Notes under the pieces: model-generated
What the model was told of the DNA's origin: nothing
Database searches by the model: none
The model's input: only the letters and a program-made list of their open reading frames with translations
Program-made: the position numbers and the translations under genes
Shown here: positions 16,901-22,702 of the stretch, one piece after another
Position numbering within the stretch: the first letter of the stretch is position 1
How the letters are laid out: the number at the start of each line of letters is the position of its first letter
Origin: Janthinobacterium lividum
GTDB taxonomy: Bacteria > Pseudomonadota > Gammaproteobacteria > Burkholderiales > Burkholderiaceae_D
Reading direction: 5' to 3'
DNA length: 64,000 nt
Assembly: GCF_023509035.1 (NCBI RefSeq)
Contig: NZ_CP075583.1
Location: 1,550,001-1,614,000, forward strand

Positions 16901-19556
16901 GCAACTGTTGTACGGTTTCAACGCGACGGCGGCCGATTACCCGCGCGACGCCTGCCTGCACGAGTTGTTTGAGCAGCAGGTGGCGCGTACGCCGGATGCG
17001 ACGGCCCTGGTGTATGAAGACCAGGCGTTGAGCTACGCGCAGTTGAATGAAAGGGCCAACCGGCTGGCGCATTACCTGCGCACGCAGGGCGTCGGACCAG
17101 ATCGCCTCGTCGGCATCTGCGCCGAGCGTGGCCTCGACATGATGATTGGCTTGCTGGCCACGCTCAAGGCCGGCGGCGCTTACGTGCCTCTCGATCCGTC
17201 GTATCCGCAGGAACGCTTGAGCTATATGCTCGACGATGCCGCCGTGTCCATTTTGTTGACCCAGGCGAAACTGGGCGCTCAACAGACGGCGGCACCGATA
17301 GTACAACTCTGCCTGGATACGGATACGGTGCATTGGGCAAACTTTCCTGAATGCAATCCAATGTTGCCGGTACAGGCAAATCATCTCGCATATGTGATTT
17401 ACACATCAGGCTCGACGGGGCAGCCTAAAGGTGCCATGAACGCGCATCACGCGGTCGTGAACCGGCTGCTCTGGATGCGCGAAACCTATGACATCACGTC
17501 TGGCGACAGAGTGCTGCAGAAAACGCCGTTCTCGTTTGACGTGTCGGTTTGGGAGCTGTTCTTGCCACTGGTGAGCGGTGCATGTTTAGTCATGGCAAGG
17601 CCCGAAGGGCACAAGGATGCGGAATATCTGACGCAGGTTCTTACGGCAAGCGCCATCAGTGTGGTGCATTTCGTTCCGTCGATGTTGCAAGCTTGGCTGG
17701 TTAGCGGAACTATACCCGGGCCTGGACACGCGCTGCGCCACGTCATGTGTTCGGGAGAAACATTGCCAGAAGAGCTGGTGCGTCAGTTTTTCCGGCGCCT
17801 TCCTGGAGTGCAATTGCACAATTTATATGGACCGACGGAATGTGCTGTCGATGTGACAGCGTGCACCTTAGCGGCTGGCGTCACCGCGCCGGTTACGATT
17901 GGCAAACCGATTGCCAACGCTCAGATGTACGTGCTCGATCCAAGTGGGCAGCCGGTTCCCCTCGGCGTGGTGGGTGAATTGCACATTGGGGGCGTGCCGG
18001 TGGGTTGCGGCTACCTGAATCGACCGGAACTGACGGCCGAGCGCTTCATTGCCGACCCGTTCAGCGGCGAGACAGGGGCGCGTTTGTACAAGACGGGCGA
18101 CCTTGGCCGCTGGCTGGCCGATGGCAGCATCGAGTATCTGGGCCGCAACGACTTCCAGGTCAAGATCCGTGGATTCCGTATCGAACTTGGCGAGATCGAG
18201 GCTTGCCTGGTCGACTGCGCCGGTGTGCGCGAAGCGGTGGTGCTGGCGCGCGAGGATGTGCCGGGCGACCAGCGTCTGGTGGCTTACTTTGTGCCCGAAG
18301 AGGGCGCCGAACTGGACCTGGCTGTGGTGCGGGCGGCGCTGGCGGCGCAGCTTGCCGCCTTCATGATGCCGTCGGCGTTCGTGCCGCTGGCGCGCCTGCC
18401 GCTCACGCCGAACGGCAAGCTCGACAGAAAAGCCCTGCCGGCGCCGGACGGCGACGCCTACGTCAGCCGCGTCTACGAGGTGCCTCAGGGCGAGGTGGAA
18501 GAGAAGCTGGCGGCGATCTGGGCCGAGCTGCTGCAGGTCGACCGGGTCGGGCGGCAAGACAACTTCTTCGAGTTGGGCGGCCACTCGCTTTTGGTGGTTA
18601 ACCTCGTTGAGCAGATGCGTCGCGCCAGCTTGCAGGTGGATATACGAGCACTATTTGAAGCCCCCACGGTGGCTGCGCTGGCCGCTGCCGTGGGCGGCGC
18701 TACTGACGTGGTCGTGCCGGGCAACGCCATTCCGGCCGGATGTAAAGAGATCACACCGGAGATGCTGACGCTGGTGCAGCTTGACGCGGCCGAGATCGCG
18801 CATGTGGTTGCCGGCGTTGATGGTGGCGCGGCCAATGTACAAGATATTTATCCTCTTGCGCCGCTGCAGGAAGGAATCCTGTTCCATCATCTGATGACGC
18901 GGCAGGGTGACGCCTATCTGCTGCCGACCTTGCTCGCCTTCGACGGTCGCGCGCGGCTCGATGGGTTCCTGGCGGCGTTGCAGGTTGTCATTGACCGGCA
19001 CGACATCCTGCGCACGTCGGTGGCGTGGGAGGGTGTACGCGAACCGGTCCAGGTGGTTTGGCGCGCCGCACCTTTGCGGGTCGAGCAGGTGTGCTTTGAC
19101 CCTGCGCTGGGCTCCGTGGTCGAACAGCTCGGACGGCGCTACGATCCGCGCCACCACCGGATTGACCTGCGCCAGGCGCCGTTGTTGCGCTGTTTCATGG
19201 TTGAGGATGCGGAGAACGGCCGCTGGTTGCTGCAGGTGCTGGTCCACCATATGGTGAGCGACCACACGACTCTGGAAATTTTATTAGGTGAGATCCACGC
19301 GTTGCTGCAGGGACAGGCGGCGCATTTACCTTCGCCTGTACCGTTCCGCAATTTCGTGGCGCAGACCCGCTTTGGGGTCAGTGCACAGGAACACGAGGCA
19401 TTTTTCACCGCAATGTTGGCTGACGTGGATGAACCGACCGCTCCGTTTGGGCTGATCGACGTGCAGGGCAACGGGGGCGGAGTCGAGGAAGGACGGTTCG
19501 AGTTGGATGCCGGCCTGGCGCTGCGGGTGCGCCAGCAGGCGCGTAAACAGGCGTGA
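7926..19556 (+). CDS. NRPS gene 2, segment 1: docking-C-A-PCP-C-C*-A-PCP-C-A-PCP-E/C(part)
   Basis: 3876 residues open. The first ~55 residues resemble a TubC-type docking domain. Then come C1 (~8119-9420, HHIATDLWS), A1 (~9470-10960, pocket D-A-K-N-A-G-L-D-I, unassigned), a carrier with IGGDS (~11095), C2 (~11320-12560, HHVILDGWS), a degenerate condensation-like domain without the HH motif (~12640-13700) and A2 (~13760-15270, D-G-K-D-L-G-V-V-D, Glu/Gln-like). These are followed by a carrier, C3 (~15580-16880, HHIVSDGWS), A3 (~16960-18450, D-V-W-H-M-S-L-V-D, a serine code), a carrier, and the start of a dual epimerisation/condensation domain with HHLMTRQGD at 18885-18911. The frame breaks at 19550 where one G is missing; the protein continues in the next entry. 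With the indels corrected, 7926-25235 is one gene of about 5770 codons. Confidence 0.94.
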   Translation: MKLFELVEYLDSHDIVVANVNGKLQLQGEQAALTSNIVAAIRQHRRAVLNHYADTSPVPAVREDRRYPLSFAQRRLFFLQQYDRTITHFNLPLELQLAGEVDLVRFDAAVGLVIGRHDIYRTTYSIEDGVPYQRCGSVLPDPIEHCDTTHMTAERAKQFLQKKRVELIERPFDLEAELPLRLVLVKQDERQYVLICVIHHIATDLWSVERLVKELAQAYGAGATADSKAVLPALGYAAFAQWQVERYAKGGYDVSRSFWLDHLAGTEGILELPLDNPRPPAQTYAGGMLALPIPSQLKERIKQFAARHRLSEHALQLGAYYLLLYKLSASDDLIVGIDVFGREHAVLDNVAGFFVNQLPLRCRIDTAQSSLPYLRGVYVRTHQALRYQNLPFDKLVDELKLERDPAYSPLFQVKFLYQTGVQQFDMFGDVVVTNCGTAPTHSQYDLTLQVESDQITMFYNADLFHAETVERWAGVYADLLGNLVRADDIPLSRVLQTGVSDVLLAAAQGVHKPLGPGSLFGRLDAASRVHCNKIAVTGEEEVSYVELHARVARVQYQLIALGVQRGDKVACFLERSVGMVVAALAIMRCGAVFVPIDPAYPSDYIDFTLQDCGAALVISDSHLGELLQDFYGVTLDIGAISRLPSPEVPAATLEILDSDAAYLLYTSGTTGRPKGVLINHAAFANLCDWYIDFAGIESSSNVLLMIPISFDASLKNIFAPLMVGASLVLADAGVFDPEALLVQIERMAVSVVNCVPSAWHALMGQAANGDYAALRHIQMLALGGEAFDPGPLKPWLASPACQAVVANLYGPTECADISVAYQAPAATWLRDGPVMLGKPIQNVQAVIVDSNFDLCLPGVPGELLIGGVGVGIGYHLRAELTEQHFIDVSYWTGRGYRTGDFCKYDSAGNLYYVGRRDGQIKVRGKRIERNAIVHAMLQFLPGRAIQIELAKRGDAELLLAFISGTPDGHSTGQLKTELAKSLPRHFIPAQFVFAGDMPLTVNGKVSVKALLALFDQSQQEEGEAGRVLKATERMIGDIWSRLLGVDDLQPETDFFSIGGDSIFSIQVVSDLKKAGVFVSVADIFKHPTLAELAACVDRASEQETAAQAAPYFPFSLVSSADRALLPNGVEDAYPLTPLQEGMLFHGMIDSARAIYHDIFKFELVFDCDLPMFEAAIAYVLQANPLLRTAFDMQRYSMPLQLVYPEVPPRLSYVDISANESREQAVLVSQAIAQIKLAPFDIAAPGLIRFAILRLATDRIVFIIDAHHVILDGWSMATVQRQVFERYQFLKQGVPMQDVFDTHGASFAAYVAQQEADQRDACSARYWQEQVRGGGAATISAGWPVRAEAKSTSHRLDSTILLPLHELSRKHGIAPKVLFLVAHAYMLRSLTGGDRVRCVVTDNGRQETDGAQNLVGLFLNVLPFDCDVGTGSWQELVKATQQAEAQRKPHRRYPFAAIVRDNPGFNADAIFTFNNFHVTDALLQSSALEVADVEVFEETNFKLSTLVSGNFSNGFELFLITTIDIPEVQLGALAKQFTDALWAMCNGFGEAMPQQDVWLPRFAISGEPRARYALIRSRKPYNSAVMLASSSHLALQACRVDPAHADVIGRRVPLSWEHAEKMVDDDALANVFARMATQGALIELVFFEEAGWFCVAVGLSDVVLDSPDCSALIGGWLQQLGRHALLGQAKTTPSGGWHDLAALRIAAEQWEHLLGTLTPVDGVQLPTATLTHPAQRVYTVIDSTGCIALRELAQRSGVAPITVFVAAWALVIGRLSGRRAAAFGQHRVDATETASLWTPLRLEWRDDESLDIFLARVAISTVDSAQMLALSLKQVDDCTDAADGAGPLCLFADENTHSTCDGLPGRPYLALGIADQGDAFRVALTYRSEFFDSTTVDRFLATLRTVIQAMATMTEPLLGELPMVDAAQRNLLLKHFIGPVTPFDTESCVHQQFERQVARSPLAAAVVYGDDSLTYQELNERSNRLARFLIAQGVGPDRLVGLCSERSVHIIVGLLAVLKAGGAYVPLDPDYPGERLNAMLTDSVPILVLTYGEGTRAMSSLALSAPCIALDDSVRWDGQSASNIGVDEIGLTPCDLAYVIYTSGSTGRPKGVMVQHRSLLNLWAGLNQTALRALADGRHARIGMNAAITFDGSLKAIVQLLSGHALHIIPQAIRADGAALVQWLQEKDIDAFDCTPSQLDVMCDAGMLACPAYRAKIVLIGGEAIRAARWRALQGASINAYNVYGPTECTVDSTVASLRQGGAEPHIGFPLQNVQCYILDDRLALLPIGSVGELYIGGAGVARGYLNRPELTAERFIADPFSSETGARLYKTGDLGRWLADGSIEYLGRNDFQVKIRGFRIELGEIETCLVGCAGVREAVVLAREDAPGDQRLVAYLVPEEGAELDLAVVRAALAAQLAAFMVPSAFVLLTRLPLTPNGKLDRKALPVPSGDAYASEAYETPQGEVEEKLAAIWAELLQVERVGRQDDFFALGGHSLLAVRLVSRVRQVLGQELALGALFANPVLAQLAQGLDGTAARALPGLKPVPRGGPLALSFAQQRLWFLAQMEGVSQAYHIPGAVRLTGALDRVALERTLDRIVARHEALRTRFVEQDGAVYQVVDGAQIGLTLAMHDLRGDDDAPGRLRALNQAQAVALFDLEAGPLIRASLVCMGEQEHVLLMTMHHIVSDGWSMGVLLNEVSALYGAYVQGRADPLPTLAIQYPDYASWQRGRLDAVELAQHNAYWKQALAGAPALLALPTDRPRPLQQDYVGARLELALEGSLVQQLKQLSQRHGVTLYMTLLAGWAALLARLAGQDEVVVGTPVAGRSHAELEPLIGLFVNTLALRIDVSAQPTVAQLLAQVKQQVLAGQQHQDLPFEQVVELLQPTRSLAHAPLFQTMFAWQNTPSGTLDLPGLQLSNIDGAAAVTAKFDLTLDLREQDGGIAGGIEYACALFDAATVERYAGYWRRLLAEMVTDSGRGVAALPLLEDAERQQLLYGFNATAADYPRDACLHELFEQQVARTPDATALVYEDQALSYAQLNERANRLAHYLRTQGVGPDRLVGICAERGLDMMIGLLATLKAGGAYVPLDPSYPQERLSYMLDDAAVSILLTQAKLGAQQTAAPIVQLCLDTDTVHWANFPECNPMLPVQANHLAYVIYTSGSTGQPKGAMNAHHAVVNRLLWMRETYDITSGDRVLQKTPFSFDVSVWELFLPLVSGACLVMARPEGHKDAEYLTQVLTASAISVVHFVPSMLQAWLVSGTIPGPGHALRHVMCSGETLPEELVRQFFRRLPGVQLHNLYGPTECAVDVTACTLAAGVTAPVTIGKPIANAQMYVLDPSGQPVPLGVVGELHIGGVPVGCGYLNRPELTAERFIADPFSGETGARLYKTGDLGRWLADGSIEYLGRNDFQVKIRGFRIELGEIEACLVDCAGVREAVVLAREDVPGDQRLVAYFVPEEGAELDLAVVRAALAAQLAAFMMPSAFVPLARLPLTPNGKLDRKALPAPDGDAYVSRVYEVPQGEVEEKLAAIWAELLQVDRVGRQDNFFELGGHSLLVVNLVEQMRRASLQVDIRALFEAPTVAALAAAVGGATDVVVPGNAIPAGCKEITPEMLTLVQLDAAEIAHVVAGVDGGAANVQDIYPLAPLQEGILFHHLMTRQGDAYLLPTLLAFDGRARLDGFLAALQVVIDRHDILRTSVAWEGVREPVQVVWRAAPLRVEQVCFDPALGSVVEQLGRRYDPRHHRIDLRQAPLLRCFMVEDAENGRWLLQVLVHHMVSDHTTLEILLGEIHALLQGQAAHLPSPVPFRNFVAQTRFGVSAQEHEAFFTAMLADVDEPTAPFGLIDVQGNGGGVEEGRFELDAGLALRVRQQARKQA
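14783..17197. repeat. Long NRPS repeat Q, copy 1
   Basis: A-domain C-terminal part, carrier, LCL-type C domain and N-terminal part of the next A domain. Nearly identical to 30991-33405 at offset 16208. The part 15593-17036 is also repeated at 25394-26837 (offset 9801). Confidence 0.85.
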
Positions 19557-20686
19557 GCGCGGCCAGCGTGATGCACCAGGCCTGGGCGCAGGTTCTCAGC
19601 CGTGTTTGCGGAAAGGCCGACGTGGTATTCGGTACGGTGCTGTTCGGGCGCATGCAGGGCGGCGCCGACGCGGACCGGGTACCCGGATTGTTCATCAACA
19701 CGTTGCCACTGCGCGTTTCTGTCGATGAGCGCGGCGTGGCTGATGCGGTACGTGCAACACACGCCCAACTGGCGGCGCTGCTGCGCCACGAGCATGCGCC
19801 GTTGTCGCTGGCTCAGCGTTGCAGCGGTGTTGCTGCACCATTGCCGCTGTTCTCTTCGTTGCTCAATTATCGCCACAGCGCGGCAGTTGACGCGGCGCCA
19901 AATTGGGACGGCGTGGACGTTCTGTCCAGCAGTGAACGGACTAACTATCCCCTGTCCTTGTCGATCGATGACACTGGCACGGGATTTACTTTATCCGCCC
20001 AAGTCACCGATGCTGTCGCAGCGTTGCGTGTTTGTCGCTACATGCAGGTTGCGCTTGCTGACTTGGTCCGGGTGCTTGAAGACGCGCCGGAGAGTCCGTT
20101 GAGTAGTGTCGAGGTATTGCCATTGGCCGAGCGTGAACAATTATTGTATGGATTTAATGCGACTGCCACAGAGGTTCTCGGCATAGGCTGTTTGCACGAA
20201 TTGTTTGAGCGGCAGGTCGCGCGCACACCCGACGCGAGTGCGCTGGTCCATGCCGGACAGTCTTTGAGCTATGCCGAACTGAACGCTCAGGCAAACCGCC
20301 TGGCGTGCTACTTACGAGAGCAAGGTGTCGGGCCGGAGCGCCTGGTGGCGATTTGCACCGAACGTTCGGTGGAGATGGTGGTGGGCGTGCTGGCGACGCT
20401 CAAGGCCGGCGGCGCCTATGTGCCGCTGGATCCGGCCTATCCCCGCGAGCGGCTGGCCTACATGCTGCAAGATAGCGCGCCAGTGTTGATGCTGACGTAT
20501 GGCGAAGGCGCCGCCGCCACGCACGGCCTTGCTGAGGCAGTTGCGAGAATCGACCTGGGCCGAGACACAGCTTTGTGGATGGAACGGATGACCGGTAATC
20601 AGCCGGTGTTCGATGCCGCCAGCCTGGCTTACGTGATCTACACCTCCGGCTCGACCGGCCTGCCGAAGGGCGTCATGGTTCAGCAT
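18068..20686. repeat. Long NRPS repeat P, copy 1
   Basis: A-domain C-terminal part, carrier, dual E/C and next A-domain N-terminal part. Nearly identical to 27839-30457 at a constant offset of 9771, except a short divergent patch around 19908-19962. A shorter third copy of its left part is at ~21283-22456. Confidence 0.85.
19550..19551. other. Frameshift site (one G apparently missing)
   Basis: Adding one G gives RQQARKQGVSAASVMHQAWA, matching the intact homologous stretch RQQSRRLGVSTASLMHQAWA at ~22750. The same lesion occurs at 29321. Confidence 0.8.
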
Positions 20687-22702
20687 CGCGGTTTGTGCAA
20701 TATGGTCGCCGCGCAGGGGCGGGCTTTCGCTGTGCAGGCAGATAGCCGTGTTATGCAGTTCGCCTCGTTTAGTTTTGATGCCTGGATTTCCGAAATGGCG
20801 GTGACGTTGTGCCATGGCGCTTGCCTTATTCTGCAGCAGCATGGCGACTTGTTGGCCGGCGAAGATTTGGTTCGTTTGGTGGCCGAACAGGGCATTACGC
20901 ATGCGACGTTGCCGCCGGCCGTGCTTGGCGCTTTGGGCAATGCGCGCTTGCCTTCGATAGAGGTACTGGTGGCCGCCGGCGAAGCATTGTCCGCGCCGTT
21001 GGCGCGCATTTGGTCAAAGGGTCGCCGCCTGATCAATGCTTATGGTCCCACGGAGGCATCGGTATGTACCACGCTGTTCGACTGTGTCGTCAGCTTTGCG
21101 GACAATCCGCCGATCGGCGAGCCAATTGCCAACACGCAGGTGTATGTGCTTGATGCGCGTTTGAAGCCTGTCCCAATCGGTTCAGTTGGCGAACTGTATA
21201 TCGGCGGTGCCGGCGTCGCGCGGGGCTACCTGAACCGACCGGAACTGACGGCCGAGCGCTTCATTGCCGACCCGTTCAGCAGCGAGACAGAGGCGCGTTT
21301 GTACAAGACGGGCGACCTTGGCCGCTGGCTGGCCGATGGCAGCATCGAGTATCTGGGCCGCAACGACTTCCAGGTCAAGATCCGTGGATTCCGCATCGAA
21401 CTTGGCGAGATCGAGGCTTGCCTGGTCGACTGCGCCGGTGTGCGTGAAGCGGTGGTGCTGGCGCGCGAGGATGTGCCGGGCGACCAGCGTCTGGTGGCTT
21501 ACCTTGTGCCCGAAGAGGGCGCCGAACTGGACCTGGCTGTGGTGCGGGCGGCGCTGGCGGCGCAGCTTGCCGCCTTCATGATGCCGTCGGCGTTCGTGCC
21601 GCTGGCGCGCCTGCCGCTCACGCCGAACGGCAAGCTCGACAGAAAAGCCCTGCCGGTGCCGGACGGCGACGCCTACGTCAGCCGCGTCTACGAGGTGCCT
21701 CAGGGCGAGGTGGAAGAGAAGCTGGCGGCGATCTGGGCCGAGCTGCTGCAGGTCGACCGGGTCGGGCGGCAAGACAACTTCTTCGAGTTGGGCGGCCACT
21801 CGCTTTTGGTGGTTAAACTCGTTGAGCAGATGCGTCGCGCCAGCTTGCAGGTGGATATACGAGCACTATTTGAAGCCCCCACGGTGGCTGCGCTGGCCGC
21901 TGCCGTGGGCGGCGCTACTGACGTGGTCGTGCCGGGCAACGCCATTCCGGCCGGATGTAAAGAGATCACACCGGAGATGCTGACGCTGGTGCAGCTTGAC
22001 GCGGCCGAGATCGCGCATGTGGTTGCCGGCGTTGATGGTGGCGCGGCCAATGTACAAGATATTTATCCTCTTGCGCCGCTGCAGGAAGGAATCCTGTTCC
22101 ATCATCTGATGACGCGGCAGGGTGACGCCTATCTGCTGCCGACCTTGCTCGCCTTCGACGGTCGCGCGCGGCTCGATGGGTTCCTGGCGGCGTTGCAGGT
22201 TGTCATTGACCGGCACGACATCCTGCGCACGTCGGTGGCGTGGGAGGGTGTACGCGAACCGGTCCAGGTGGTTTGGCGCGCCGCACCTTTGCGGGTCGAG
22301 CAGGTGTGCTTTGACCCTGCGCTGGGCTCCGTGGTCGAACAGCTCGGACGGCGCTACGATCCGCGCCACCACCGGATTGACCTGCGCCAGGCGCCGTTGT
22401 TGCGCTGTTTCATGGTTGAGGATGCGGAGAACGGCCGCTGGTTGTTGCAGGTGCTGTCGCATCATATGATCAGTGACCACACCAGCCTTGAATTACTAAT
22501 TGAAGAGATTTATTTGATTATGCAAGGCCGGATGGCAGAATTGCCAATTGCTTTGCCATTCAGAAATTTTGTAGCACAAGCGCGGCTCGGGATGAATGTG
22601 CAGGAGCATGAAGCCTACTTCAATGAAATGTTGGCTGACGTAGAGCAACCAACTGCTCCTTTCGGTTTTACTGGATGTGCAAGGCAATGGAGGCGGGATT
22701 AA
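19553..22702 (+). CDS. NRPS gene 2, segment 2: E/C(end)-A(Tyr)-PCP-E/C(part)
   Basis: 1049 residues in the frame that continues the broken dual E/C domain. The listed start is a GTG overlapping the upstream stop (GTGA), with no visible ribosome binding site. The first residues (SAASVMHQAWAQVLSR) fall in the middle of a domain, so this is a gene fragment and not an independent start. It holds the end of the E/C domain, an A domain (~20190-21690, pocket D-A-S-T-V-A-A-V-C, a known tyrosine code; Phe is the main alternative), a carrier (GGHSLLVVKL) and most of a second dual E/C domain (HHLMTRQGD near 22100, HHMISDHTSLE near 22460). It ends at a second frameshift, one extra T at 22666-22669. The E/C domain after the Tyr module predicts D-Tyr. 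Confidence 0.92.
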   Translation: MSAASVMHQAWAQVLSRVCGKADVVFGTVLFGRMQGGADADRVPGLFINTLPLRVSVDERGVADAVRATHAQLAALLRHEHAPLSLAQRCSGVAAPLPLFSSLLNYRHSAAVDAAPNWDGVDVLSSSERTNYPLSLSIDDTGTGFTLSAQVTDAVAALRVCRYMQVALADLVRVLEDAPESPLSSVEVLPLAEREQLLYGFNATATEVLGIGCLHELFERQVARTPDASALVHAGQSLSYAELNAQANRLACYLREQGVGPERLVAICTERSVEMVVGVLATLKAGGAYVPLDPAYPRERLAYMLQDSAPVLMLTYGEGAAATHGLAEAVARIDLGRDTALWMERMTGNQPVFDAASLAYVIYTSGSTGLPKGVMVQHRGLCNMVAAQGRAFAVQADSRVMQFASFSFDAWISEMAVTLCHGACLILQQHGDLLAGEDLVRLVAEQGITHATLPPAVLGALGNARLPSIEVLVAAGEALSAPLARIWSKGRRLINAYGPTEASVCTTLFDCVVSFADNPPIGEPIANTQVYVLDARLKPVPIGSVGELYIGGAGVARGYLNRPELTAERFIADPFSSETEARLYKTGDLGRWLADGSIEYLGRNDFQVKIRGFRIELGEIEACLVDCAGVREAVVLAREDVPGDQRLVAYLVPEEGAELDLAVVRAALAAQLAAFMMPSAFVPLARLPLTPNGKLDRKALPVPDGDAYVSRVYEVPQGEVEEKLAAIWAELLQVDRVGRQDNFFELGGHSLLVVKLVEQMRRASLQVDIRALFEAPTVAALAAAVGGATDVVVPGNAIPAGCKEITPEMLTLVQLDAAEIAHVVAGVDGGAANVQDIYPLAPLQEGILFHHLMTRQGDAYLLPTLLAFDGRARLDGFLAALQVVIDRHDILRTSVAWEGVREPVQVVWRAAPLRVEQVCFDPALGSVVEQLGRRYDPRHHRIDLRQAPLLRCFMVEDAENGRWLLQVLSHHMISDHTSLELLIEEIYLIMQGRMAELPIALPFRNFVAQARLGMNVQEHEAYFNEMLADVEQPTAPFGFTGCARQWRRD
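22666..22669. other. Frameshift site (T4, one T apparently extra)
   Basis: Three T would read APFGLLDVQGNGGGIKEARL, matching APFGLIDVQGNGGGVEEGRF in the two related domains. Confidence 0.8.

Noticed and set aside
19550..19560. Programmed ribosomal frameshifting in the NRPS genes
   Set aside because: No slippery heptamer or stimulatory structure is evident, and similar one-base lesions occur in dnaK and nadK, so sequence error is simpler.
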